A stretch of DNA of 64,000 bases, from the NCBI RefSeq assembly GCF_025685415.1, contig NZ_JAGSYB010000001.1, forward strand, positions 992,001 through 1,056,000, in the 5' to 3' direction. The notes below the pieces were generated by a model. The model made no database searches. It was not told where the DNA came from and saw only the letters and a program-made list of their open reading frames with translations. Position 1 is the stretch's first letter, and each line of letters starts with the position of its first letter. Positions 1-7,659 of this stretch are shown here, piece by piece. The DNA comes from Terriglobus aquaticus. GTDB lineage: Bacteria; Acidobacteriota; Terriglobia; Terriglobales; Acidobacteriaceae. Made by a program: the position numbers and the translations under genes.

Positions 1-686
1 TCACCCACCTGCTCGGCATCGCTATTGCCCAGCTTCACGGTCGGCAGCGTGCCGTTGTAATCAATCTTGATCACGGCCAGGTCTGTGTCTTTGTCGGTGC
101 CGATCACGTGCGCCGGACGGCCCTGATCGCTTTCCGAATCGGTCGACAGCTTCACATAGATCTTGTCGGCCTTGTCTACCACGTGATTGTTGGTGATGAT
201 GTAACCGCGCGAATCAACAATAAAGCCCGAGCCCAGCGCACGACGCTCGCCGCCGCCCTGGTCATCATCGTCCCCGCCGTCACCACCGCCCGGCCCCTGC
301 CCGCCAAAGAAGCGGTTGAAGAAATCCTGCATGTCGCCTGGGTCGCCCGATCCGCTGCCACCACCGCCGCGACGGCGATTGCGGTTGGCGCGGGGCGCCG
401 CGCTCTGCTTGGGGAACTGCTCGGTGTTGATGTTAACGACAGCCGGGCCAACCTGCTTGGCGATCGTCGTGAACTGGTTCGGCGTGCTGCTTTCGCCTGA
501 GGGGACTCTCAGGGGTGTCGCGTCGTGGCTGTCAACCGCCTGCTGCGCGCCGTGTACGGTGCCCGTCAGTACCGACCCGGTAAGAATGCCCGCCGAAAGG
601 GTACCCAGCAGGGCAAAGGTGGCGAGAAGCCGATGATCGCGCACGCGCTCGGCAAAAGTGGTGCTCTGGACGTTCTTCGAATCCAT
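1..686 (-). CDS. HtrA/DegP-type periplasmic serine protease, N-terminal part
   Basis: Trypsin-like S1C (HtrA/Deg) protease that degrades or refolds misfolded envelope proteins. Only the first 228 codons lie in the window; the gene runs off the left edge, so the catalytic serine and any PDZ domains are not visible. The start is an ATG at 686 with an AGGA about ten bases upstream. Residues 20-46 form one hydrophobic segment (signal anchor or signal peptide). The mature region begins with the family-typical AKQVGPAVVNI at about 76-86. A Gly/Arg and Gly/Asp-rich loop follows at 101-148, then GSGFIV and TNNHVV with the presumed catalytic His168. DTDLAVIKI carries the presumed catalytic Asp202. The long glycine/aspartate loop fits the LA loop of the family. 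It reads away from the M20 peptidase and seems to be a separate unit. Confidence 0.9.
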   Translation of the reverse strand, partial: MDSKNVQSTTFAERVRDHRLLATFALLGTLSAGILTGSVLTGTVHGAQQAVDSHDATPLRVPSGESSTPNQFTTIAKQVGPAVVNINTEQFPKQSAAPRANRNRRRGGGGSGSGDPGDMQDFFNRFFGGQGPGGGDGGDDDDQGGGERRALGSGFIVDSRGYIITNNHVVDKADKIYVKLSTDSESDQGRPAHVIGTDKDTDLAVIKIDYNGTLPTVKLGNSDAEQVG

Positions 687-876
687 GAAAGTTCGTGTCC
701 TCAGGTACTGCCTTGGAAGCCGTTCCCGGCCTTCTCTGCGGTTTAGACGCAAATGGCCCGCTTGAGTATGCTGCATCGCAGCGGCCCTATGAAGCAGTGT
801 CTCAGGTTGGCCGTTGATGAGCCGGAGCTTCGCCCCCAAACCGTTGCAGTAGGGCATGAAGTCCCATCTGCAAGGC

Positions 877-2136
877 TCACGATCGCGTGGCCCCTCGAAC
901 CCTGCCAGTTGCGGGAAGTGCCTGCAGGTACTCCGCGCTGCTTACGTCCAGCAGCACCAGCAGGATGCGCCGCAGCGCCAGCTCGCGACCCGTGCTGTCA
1001 TACCACTCCTTCAACGTGTGAATGCCGCCGGCGGTCCCGCCCGCTCCCATCGCGACCGCATCCCGCCCTTGCGCCAGCGGCAGGTTCGCATCCGTCGAAC
1101 CGATCCGCTCCTCCGTTCGAAGACGCAGGTGGCGATCGACCGCCCGAACACTTGCCAGCACTGGCGACTGAGGGTCCAGAGCACCGGCCGGCCGGTCACC
1201 GATGCACTCGATGCGAAACGTCAGCACGCCTCGTGACGCCTGCGCGTTGCTGGCCAGCACCGCATCCTCCACCGACCGGTACAGCAGCACCTCCAACCGC
1301 ACCAGCTCATCCGCCGAAACCGAACGAATATCTACCAGCGCCGTTGCCTGCTCCGGGATGCTGGTAACGCTACTGCCGCCCTCTAGGCACCCCACGTTGA
1401 ACACAGTGCGTGGATGCTGCGGGATTGGCTCGGCAACACACCGGGCCAGTGCACCGGCCAGCACCATCACGGGATTGGCGATCTCCGGCTCCGTCCAGGC
1501 GTGACCACCAGGGCCGTTCAGCACCACACGGAACCGCCGCGACCCAAGTCCGCGCGTCACCAGCGTCTCAGTACCCGCGCCCTCCAGCGCAATGGACGCG
1601 ACCACGTCGCGCGCCACGGCCGAGCGCTCGAAGATGTGCCGCATCCCGCGCAGGTTCCCCTCGGCCTCTTCGCCAACATTCGCCGCAAATAACACATTGG
1701 CGGTGTAAGCCTCGGGCTCAGCCGCGCTCACTGCCGCCAGGGCCAGCAGCGCGGCCAGACCCGCACCATTGTCGGCAGCACCGGGGGCGCGCAGCAGCGA
1801 TCCGTCTTGGACCGGGGCAATCTGCACGGCTGCGGAAAAGACGGTGTCCAGATGCGCAGACAGCAGGACCACTGGCTCTCCGGCCTGCGGCGCGCGAAGC
1901 CAGCCCAGGGCGTTGCCCTCCTCGTCGAGGTGAACGCCGCACAGGCCTATCTCGCGAAAGCGGTCAGCGAACCACGACGCGCGGTCGTGCTCCCCAAACG
2001 GCGGAGCTGGGATGCTCACGGCCTCGCGCTGCCATGTCTGAATGCGCTGCTCCTGCAGGTGCAGCCAGCGAAACGCGCGATGGGTACTGGCGCGGGCAGC
2101 GATCTCCTGCGTTCGCGCGAACGCGGCGGGGTTCAA
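877..2136 (-). CDS. M20-family zinc aminopeptidase/dipeptidase-like protein
   Basis: Metallopeptidase of the M20 clan (PepT/ArgE/carboxypeptidase G2-like), probably a cytoplasmic peptidase or deacylase; substrate unknown. Visible metal and catalytic motifs in order are SAHLDTVF (His95, Asp97), the bridging Asp122 in AADNGAG, and the general-base pair Glu156-Glu157 in NVGEEAEG. GGHAWTEP at about residue 214 is the dimerisation-domain histidine. At 419 residues it has normal family length. The start is a TTG whose bases overlap the TGA stop of truA (TTGA), with AAGGAG seven bases upstream, so translation is likely coupled to truA. No signal peptide is visible. The annotation as a broad peptidase is secure, the substrate is not. 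Confidence 0.85.
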   Translation of the reverse strand: MNPAAFARTQEIAARASTHRAFRWLHLQEQRIQTWQREAVSIPAPPFGEHDRASWFADRFREIGLCGVHLDEEGNALGWLRAPQAGEPVVLLSAHLDTVFSAAVQIAPVQDGSLLRAPGAADNGAGLAALLALAAVSAAEPEAYTANVLFAANVGEEAEGNLRGMRHIFERSAVARDVVASIALEGAGTETLVTRGLGSRRFRVVLNGPGGHAWTEPEIANPVMVLAGALARCVAEPIPQHPRTVFNVGCLEGGSSVTSIPEQATALVDIRSVSADELVRLEVLLYRSVEDAVLASNAQASRGVLTFRIECIGDRPAGALDPQSPVLASVRAVDRHLRLRTEERIGSTDANLPLAQGRDAVAMGAGGTAGGIHTLKEWYDSTGRELALRRILLVLLDVSSAEYLQALPATGRVRGATRS

Positions 2137-3020
2137 GCTCCCGCTCCTTGCGCGACGGAGTACAGCCCAGCCTCCGGATCTCCCTGGTACACCACGCGCG
2201 TTAGCGACAGGCCCTGCGGTGGTGCGGTCGCACCGGCCAGTCTGCGGTCCTGCGCCGCCAGCAGTGCCGGCAGGCTCGCGGTCTCGCGCCGGCCCGCTCC
2301 GATCTCGACAAACGTCCCAACCAGGTTTCGGACCATGTGGTGCAGAAAGCCGCTGCCCGCCACCCGGTAGAGCAGAAGGTCCCGCTCCTCAGACCATGAG
2401 GACGCAAAGATCGTGCGAACGGTCGACTTCTCTTCCGTCGCCCCTTTCCGATCACGGCGATCCGGGTCACGCGCCGCGAAGGATCGAAAGTCATGGGGCC
2501 CGACGATGTCAGGCGCCGCGGCTTGCATACGCTCAACCCGAAGCGGCCATCGGCAATCCCACGCCGACCTGGCCAACAGCGGCGGGCAGATGCGTTCCTC
2601 CGCCGATCCGGGCAGGCGCCGCCGGAAAATGCAGTAGGTGTACTGCTTCCAGGCCACGCGTCCGCGGGCATGGAAGTCCGGCGCGACCACCTCTGCGGAC
2701 AGCACTCGCACGCTGCCCGGCAGCTTACGATTCAACGCCCGTTGCAGCCGGTCCGGCGGAATAGGGGAGCGCAGCGACACGCTCACCACCTGGCCCTCGG
2801 CGTGCACGCCAGTGTCAGTCCGTCCCGAGCCCTGCGGCAGGATGTCCTCGCCCAGCACCTCGCGCAAGACGCGTTGCAGGTCGCCCTGCACGGTGCGCCG
2901 GCCGGGCTGCACCTGCCAACCGCAGAAATCTGAGCCGTCGTAGCTCAGCACCAGCTTCCACGTTCGCGTTGTCGCGTCCTGCGGACCCTCAAAGACCGCC
3001 TTTGTCCCGGCACCTTCCAC
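2133..3020 (-). CDS. truA: tRNA pseudouridine(38-40) synthase TruA
   Basis: Converts uridines 38-40 of the tRNA anticodon arm to pseudouridine. The hallmark GRTDTGVHA motif holds the catalytic Asp69. The N-terminal LSYDGSDFCGWQ and the C-terminal FLHHMVRNLVG are also classic TruA blocks. Length of 295 residues is a little over the usual 245-270 because of about 20 extra N-terminal residues and a short tail. The start is GTG at 3020 with no clear ribosome-binding site. A CATACT hexamer a few bases upstream may be a -10 element, so the message may have a very short leader. The next gene begins inside its stop codon. Confidence 0.95.
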   Translation of the reverse strand: MEGAGTKAVFEGPQDATTRTWKLVLSYDGSDFCGWQVQPGRRTVQGDLQRVLREVLGEDILPQGSGRTDTGVHAEGQVVSVSLRSPIPPDRLQRALNRKLPGSVRVLSAEVVAPDFHARGRVAWKQYTYCIFRRRLPGSAEERICPPLLARSAWDCRWPLRVERMQAAAPDIVGPHDFRSFAARDPDRRDRKGATEEKSTVRTIFASSWSEERDLLLYRVAGSGFLHHMVRNLVGTFVEIGAGRRETASLPALLAAQDRRLAGATAPPQGLSLTRVVYQGDPEAGLYSVAQGAGA

Positions 3021-3282
3021 CTATCCAGTATGCGGGAGCGCGCTGTCCGCACGGAACCGGGCTGCCCACTATACTGGGCACGTCCCGTTGCAGTCCCATC
3101 TTGCTGGCACTCCATGCTTTTTACGCATCGAGAGTCCGCGCCGAGCATCTGGAAGGTATTGCACGGACAAAGTTCGGTTTCGCGACAGGGCTCGCGCATG
3201 GAACTGCGTCCCGATGTTGCGCGTACACGTCATCACAGTTACAGGGCGGCGGACATAGTAGTCGGCCTGGCAAGGGGTACTG

Positions 3283-5700
3283 GTGAATTCTGGCAAGTTG
3301 CAGGCTGCGGCGAGTGTCGCTCTGTTATTGACAAGCTCGTGGGCGCAGACGGTCGGCGCCCAAACAACCCAGGCCGCGCCCGGGACGCAAACCACTCCAC
3401 CTTTGGGCACACAGTCCACGCCGTCCGCCACGCCGCAGACCGCGGCACAGGCCGGCGCGCAGACGAACACCCAAAGCAACCCGACGCAGCCTGCCGCACC
3501 GCAGGCGCAACAGGTGGACACCACCGGCCGTCCCGGCGTGCCGCAGGCACCGGAGCCGAACCATCCCGGCCCCCTCTTTCTGCGCGAGACCAGCAAGGAC
3601 TATTCCCACCTGAAGAGCCACTGGCGCAACCCGATCGCGCCCTACACCTCCACGGACTACCGCGCTCCGCGCCTCAGCAACACACCGCGCATCAACGATC
3701 TGCTGCGTGACGGCAAGATCTACCTGAGCCTGTCGGACGCCATCCTGCTGGCACTTGAAAACAACTACGACATCGCCATCGCCCGCGTGAACCTGGACAT
3801 CGCGGACACTGATCTTCTTCGTGCCCGTGCGGGCAGCACCCTTCGCGGTGTCAGCACCGGCCTGGTCACCAACACATTGGGCGGCTCCAGCACGACGGTC
3901 AGCGGCGGCGGCGGTCCGGGTGGAACAGCCACCGGCGCAGGCGGCGGCGGCACCGGTGCATCCGGCCTCGTGCTCAGCACCAACGGTGGCGGCCCCGTTC
4001 CTCTCAGCCGCGACCCCCTGCTGACCGGCACCGTGCAGTACGAACAGCGCACCAGCCCTGGCGGTTCGGGCTTCGGCGGCTCCTCCAGCAGCAGCAACAC
4101 CGGAACCGGTACGGGCACAGGAACTGGCACAGGCACGGGTACCGGAACGGGTACTGGCACCGGCACGGGAACAGGGACGGGTACCGGAACGGGCACCGGC
4201 ACCACCGGCACCACGAACCTGTTCAACAGCAACCCGACCCAGACGAACACCGGTAGCTACAACTTCAACTACTACCAGGGCTTCTCTACCGGAACCTACG
4301 TCAACCTGACCTTCAACAACTCGCGTGTCACCTCCAACTCGTCGACCTCGTCGCTCAGCCCAGCGCTGTCGTCTTCCTTCAGCCTCACAGTGACGCAGCA
4401 ATTGCTGCAGGGCTTTGGCAAAGGCGTGCAGAACCGCTTCGTGGTCCAGGCCAAGAACGACCGTCGTATCGCCGACTCGGCATTCCGCGCCCAGTTGCTC
4501 TACACCATCAACCAGGTCGAGAGCATCTACTGGAACCTCGTCAGCGCCTACGAAGACGTTCAGGCCAAGCAGCGCGCTCTGGAGCAGTCCACTCAGCTTT
4601 CCAACGACAACCGCCGGCAGTTGCAGATCGGCACGCTGGCTCCGCTCGATGTGGTCAACTCCGACCAGGCAGTCTCTACCGATCGCCAGTCGCTGACCAC
4701 CTCTGAGTCCAACCTGGAATACCAGCAACTGCTGATGAAACAGGCGATCGTGCGCGACCTGAATGATCCGCAGCTCTCCGCGGCGCCGGTCGTTCCCACG
4801 GAGCGTGTCAGCCTTGAGCGCATGGCCGAAGAAGACACCCCGATCGAGGAGCTGGTAAAGCGCGCCTACGCGAACAGCCCCGCCATCGAGCAGGCCGTGC
4901 TCAATATGGAAAACAACAAGATCACCATCAAAGGTGTGAAGAACGGTCTGCTGCCGCAGTTGAACGCCTACGGCTTCTACGGCGGTTCGGGCTACACCGG
5001 CGAGGCCAATCCGGCCTCCATCCTGTGCCAGCAGAACCCGACCGTTCCGAACTGCGGTTTGCAGGGTGGCGGCTACGGCACAGCATTTGCCAACGCGTTC
5101 AACAACTCCGCACCCGACAAGGGCGTCGGCGTCACGTTGAATGTTCCGCTGCGGAACCGCCCGGCTCAGGCTGACCAGGCCCGCTCGCAGATGGAGTATC
5201 GCCAGGCACAGATGCGCTTGCAGCAGCTCTACACGCAGACCCGCATCCAGGTGGTCAATCAGCAGTACGCGTTGACCAACGACCGTGCCTCCACAGTGGC
5301 GGCCCAGGCCGCGCGTGACTACCAGGCACAGGCACTCGATGCCGAGCAGAAGAAGTACCGCTTAGGCGCATCGACCACGGCCAATGTTCTGCAGCAGGAA
5401 CGCAACCTGGCCACGGCAGAGAACAACCTGATCTCCGCCACCGCGGCATACGCCAAGGATCGTGCAACGCTGCTGCAACTGCTCTCGAACACCTTGGATC
5501 GCTACGGCATCTCCATTGAGCAGGCAGCCAGCGGAACCCTCACCACGCAGCCCAACATCCCCGGCCTCACGGCGCCCCAGCCACCCGCGCCACCCAAGCC
5601 GCTCACCAGCAACCCCGATCCGCTGCCGCCGTACCAGGGCATCGCCGCACCCGGAACTGCAACCCCGGCCGGCACCCCCGCACCGCAGCCGCCACAATAA
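3283..5700 (+). CDS. TolC-family outer-membrane efflux protein with Gly-Thr repeat
   Basis: Outer-membrane efflux or secretion channel of the TolC/OEP family. The GTG start is preceded by AAGGGG at six bases. Residues 1-26 form a signal peptide ending in the VGAQ region. A Thr/Gln/Pro-rich segment of about 60 residues follows. The two OEP repeats lie at about 140-210 and 370-720, rich in Gln/Ala heptads such as VVNQQYAL and RLGASTTANVLQQER. Between them, in a region that would face outside or form a surface loop, lie glycine-rich stretches and 17 consecutive Gly-Thr pairs (residues 274-307). The C-terminus is proline-rich. At 805 residues it is far longer than E. coli TolC (about 490). No inner-membrane pump or adaptor is adjacent, so the substrate is unknown. 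Confidence 0.88.
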   Translation: MNSGKLQAAASVALLLTSSWAQTVGAQTTQAAPGTQTTPPLGTQSTPSATPQTAAQAGAQTNTQSNPTQPAAPQAQQVDTTGRPGVPQAPEPNHPGPLFLRETSKDYSHLKSHWRNPIAPYTSTDYRAPRLSNTPRINDLLRDGKIYLSLSDAILLALENNYDIAIARVNLDIADTDLLRARAGSTLRGVSTGLVTNTLGGSSTTVSGGGGPGGTATGAGGGGTGASGLVLSTNGGGPVPLSRDPLLTGTVQYEQRTSPGGSGFGGSSSSSNTGTGTGTGTGTGTGTGTGTGTGTGTGTGTGTGTGTTGTTNLFNSNPTQTNTGSYNFNYYQGFSTGTYVNLTFNNSRVTSNSSTSSLSPALSSSFSLTVTQQLLQGFGKGVQNRFVVQAKNDRRIADSAFRAQLLYTINQVESIYWNLVSAYEDVQAKQRALEQSTQLSNDNRRQLQIGTLAPLDVVNSDQAVSTDRQSLTTSESNLEYQQLLMKQAIVRDLNDPQLSAAPVVPTERVSLERMAEEDTPIEELVKRAYANSPAIEQAVLNMENNKITIKGVKNGLLPQLNAYGFYGGSGYTGEANPASILCQQNPTVPNCGLQGGGYGTAFANAFNNSAPDKGVGVTLNVPLRNRPAQADQARSQMEYRQAQMRLQQLYTQTRIQVVNQQYALTNDRASTVAAQAARDYQAQALDAEQKKYRLGASTTANVLQQERNLATAENNLISATAAYAKDRATLLQLLSNTLDRYGISIEQAASGTLTTQPNIPGLTAPQPPAPPKPLTSNPDPLPPYQGIAAPGTATPAGTPAPQPPQ
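4102..4203 (+). repeat. 17 tandem GGNACN hexamers coding for Gly-Thr
   Basis: Seventeen consecutive six-base units of the form GGN-ACN, in frame inside the TolC-family gene, encode 17 Gly-Thr dipeptides. The third codon positions vary from unit to unit (all four bases occur), so the DNA repeat is degenerate while the peptide repeat is perfect. A further Thr-Gly-Thr-Thr follows immediately. Confidence 0.95.
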
Positions 5701-5710
5701 CCAAGACACA

Positions 5711-5750
5711 AGAGAAATGCGCTTCCGACCTTTCGGAGGCGCATTTCTCT
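5711..5750 (+). terminator. Strong hairpin after the TolC-family gene
   Basis: Starting ten bases after the stop codon, arms at 5711-5722 and 5739-5750 pair perfectly over 12 bases, and an inner stem at 5724-5728/5733-5737 extends the helix. With the T-G wobble at 5723/5738 it is an 18-bp helix with a CCTT loop. The 3' arm ends TTTCTCTTTG, only a modest T tract. It is most likely a transcription terminator. The inner 3' arm also holds GGAGG (5735-5739), the only good ribosome-binding site for the next gene. Confidence 0.75.
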
Positions 5751-6593
5751 TTGCACCTCACCACTCCCTCTTTGAAGCACTTGGGTGCCGTGCGTATCGC
5801 AGCGTCTCTTCAGCAACTGCTCGTCCGGCTCCGCGCTCTCGTGTCCCCGCCGCGAGTCGCGCCGTGCTTTCGCGATCCGGTGCTCGACTTCGGCATCACT
5901 GCGACTTCGCCACTGGCGCTGGAACACGCTCCGGAAGTGCGCCACGGCTGCGGTGCCTACGTCTCGGAACACGGCAACTACCTGTCACTCTACCTTGGCG
6001 GAAGCACCGTCGATGGCGTGCATGCGGTGATGGACTGCACGGCACCTGCCGAGCTCGTCTTCAGCTACACGCAGATCATGGCCGGCTTCTCCAGGTTCGT
6101 GCCGCATCCCCATCACATCGGCATGCTCGGCCTCGGCGGTGGATCGCTGGCCAAGCATTGCTACGAAGCTTTCCCGGAGAGCCGGATCACCATCGCCGAG
6201 ATCAGCCCTGAAGTGATTGGCCTGCGCGGCCGCTTCCTGATCCCGGACGATGATGAACGGCTCTGCGTTCTTCTCGCAGACGGCGCAAAGCTCGTTGCGA
6301 ACAGCCGCGACCGCTTCGATGTACTGCTCGTCGACGCCTTCAACGAGGGCGGCCACATGGATCATCTCGGTACCGTCCGCTTCTACCGGAACTGCCATCG
6401 CGCACTCACGCCCTCCGGTATTCTGGTGCTCAATTTCAGCGGCGATGCCTGGCAAGGTTCGCTATCGGCGCTCCACAGACTTTTTCGCGATCAGGTTGTT
6501 CTGTATCGGTGCCCCGATGGCGACAACGTGATTGCGTTCGCCGGTAAAGCGACTCTGGCCAGCCACCACGAAACGGTTCCGCTGCCTCGCTGA
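5751..6593 (+). CDS. Spermidine-synthase-like protein (PABS/methyltransferase fold)
   Basis: Rossmann-fold protein of the polyamine-synthase (PABS) superfamily. GMLGLGGGSLAK at about residue 124 is the nucleotide/aminopropyl-donor glycine loop, followed by IAEISPEV and VLLVDAFNEGG, matching the acidic motifs of spermidine synthase-like proteins. The usual catalytic 'D-S-T/S-D-P' block is replaced by DAFNEGG, so true aminopropyl transfer is doubtful. Many solitary homologues are uncharacterised. The start is uncertain. The TTG at 5751 has GGAGG eleven bases upstream, but that site is inside the preceding hairpin. A GTG at 5790 is the main alternative and lacks a ribosome-binding site. No polyamine genes are nearby. 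Confidence 0.75.
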   Translation: MHLTTPSLKHLGAVRIAASLQQLLVRLRALVSPPRVAPCFRDPVLDFGITATSPLALEHAPEVRHGCGAYVSEHGNYLSLYLGGSTVDGVHAVMDCTAPAELVFSYTQIMAGFSRFVPHPHHIGMLGLGGGSLAKHCYEAFPESRITIAEISPEVIGLRGRFLIPDDDERLCVLLADGAKLVANSRDRFDVLLVDAFNEGGHMDHLGTVRFYRNCHRALTPSGILVLNFSGDAWQGSLSALHRLFRDQVVLYRCPDGDNVIAFAGKATLASHHETVPLPR

Positions 6594-6731
6594 TTCGCTA
6601 CTCTCGCTTTGAGAAAAAGCAGGCTCACCGCAAGCCGCCGAAAGCCTTCAGCGAAACCCACAAGTTGCTATCCGCCACAGTTCATCTGTGGTTCACTGCT
6701 GGAAAGTATTGCTTCAGTCAGGAGGGCAAAC

Positions 6732-7556
6732 ATGCCTGTGCTTCGTACCCCGGATGGTGTCGACATCTTCTACAAGGATTGGGGCAGCGGTCAGCCCATC
6801 GTCTTCAGCCACGGCTGGCCTTTGTCTGCGGACGATTGGGACAACCAGATGCTGTTCTTTCTCCAGCAGGGCTATCGTGTGATCGCCCACGATCGTCGCG
6901 GCCACGGACGATCCTCGCAGGTGAGCGAAGGCCACGACATGGACCACTACGCCGACGACCTTGCAGCCGTGGTCAACCACCTGGATCTTCACGACGCCAT
7001 CCACGTGGGCCACTCGACAGGCGGCGGAGAAGTGGTGCACTATCTCGCGCGTCACGGCGAAGAGCGTGCCGCCAAGGCTGCGCTACTCTGCGCGGTCCCG
7101 CCGCTCATGGTGCAAACCGAGAGCAATCCGCTCGGCCTGCCAAAGTCGGTGTTCGACGGCCTGCAGGCGCAGCTCGCTGCCAACCGCGCGCAGTTCTATC
7201 GCGACCTGCCCGAAGGTCCGTTCTACGGCTACAACAAGCCCGGCGCCCAGCGGTCTGAGGGCATCATCGGCAACTGGTGGCGGCAAGGCATGATCGGCAG
7301 CGCCAAGGCGCACTACGACGGCATCGTCGCCTTCTCACAAACGGACTTTACCGAAGATTTGAAGAAGCTTCAGCTTCCGGTGCTCGTCATGCACAGCGAG
7401 GACGACCAGATCGTCCCCTACGTCGCCTCGGGTCCGCTCACCGCGAAGCTGCTGAAGAACGGCACGCTGAAGACCTATCATGGGCTTCCGCACGGCATGC
7501 CCACCACGCACGCCGACATAGTCAACGCAGACCTGCTTGCATTCCTGAAGAGCTAG
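6732..7556 (+). CDS. Alpha/beta hydrolase, non-heme chloroperoxidase type
   Basis: Cofactor-free haloperoxidase/esterase-type alpha/beta hydrolase. The protein is 274 residues, the exact size typical for the family, if the ATG at 6732 is used; AGGAGG lies a few bases upstream. It shows the oxyanion-hole HGWP at 27-30, DRRGHGRS at 54-61, the nucleophile elbow GHSTGGGEV with Ser95, the acid in HSEDDQIVP and the histidine in THADI near the end. These are characteristic of the bacterial chloroperoxidase/arylesterase branch. The natural substrate cannot be inferred, and halogenation activity in this family is often a side reaction. Free-standing gene, cytoplasmic. Confidence 0.9.
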   Translation: MPVLRTPDGVDIFYKDWGSGQPIVFSHGWPLSADDWDNQMLFFLQQGYRVIAHDRRGHGRSSQVSEGHDMDHYADDLAAVVNHLDLHDAIHVGHSTGGGEVVHYLARHGEERAAKAALLCAVPPLMVQTESNPLGLPKSVFDGLQAQLAANRAQFYRDLPEGPFYGYNKPGAQRSEGIIGNWWRQGMIGSAKAHYDGIVAFSQTDFTEDLKKLQLPVLVMHSEDDQIVPYVASGPLTAKLLKNGTLKTYHGLPHGMPTTHADIVNADLLAFLKS

Positions 7557-7659
7557 CCGCCTCAGCAGCACACGAGCGGGAGCACGCGAATCCACGTCAC
7601 CCCGCTCAGTCACGCGGCGCTGGCAAGACGTGTGCGTATGGGACCACTAGACTGGATCC

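Noticed and set aside
4102-4203. CRISPR-like repeat
   Set aside because: Units are six bases, in frame and coding; no spacers.
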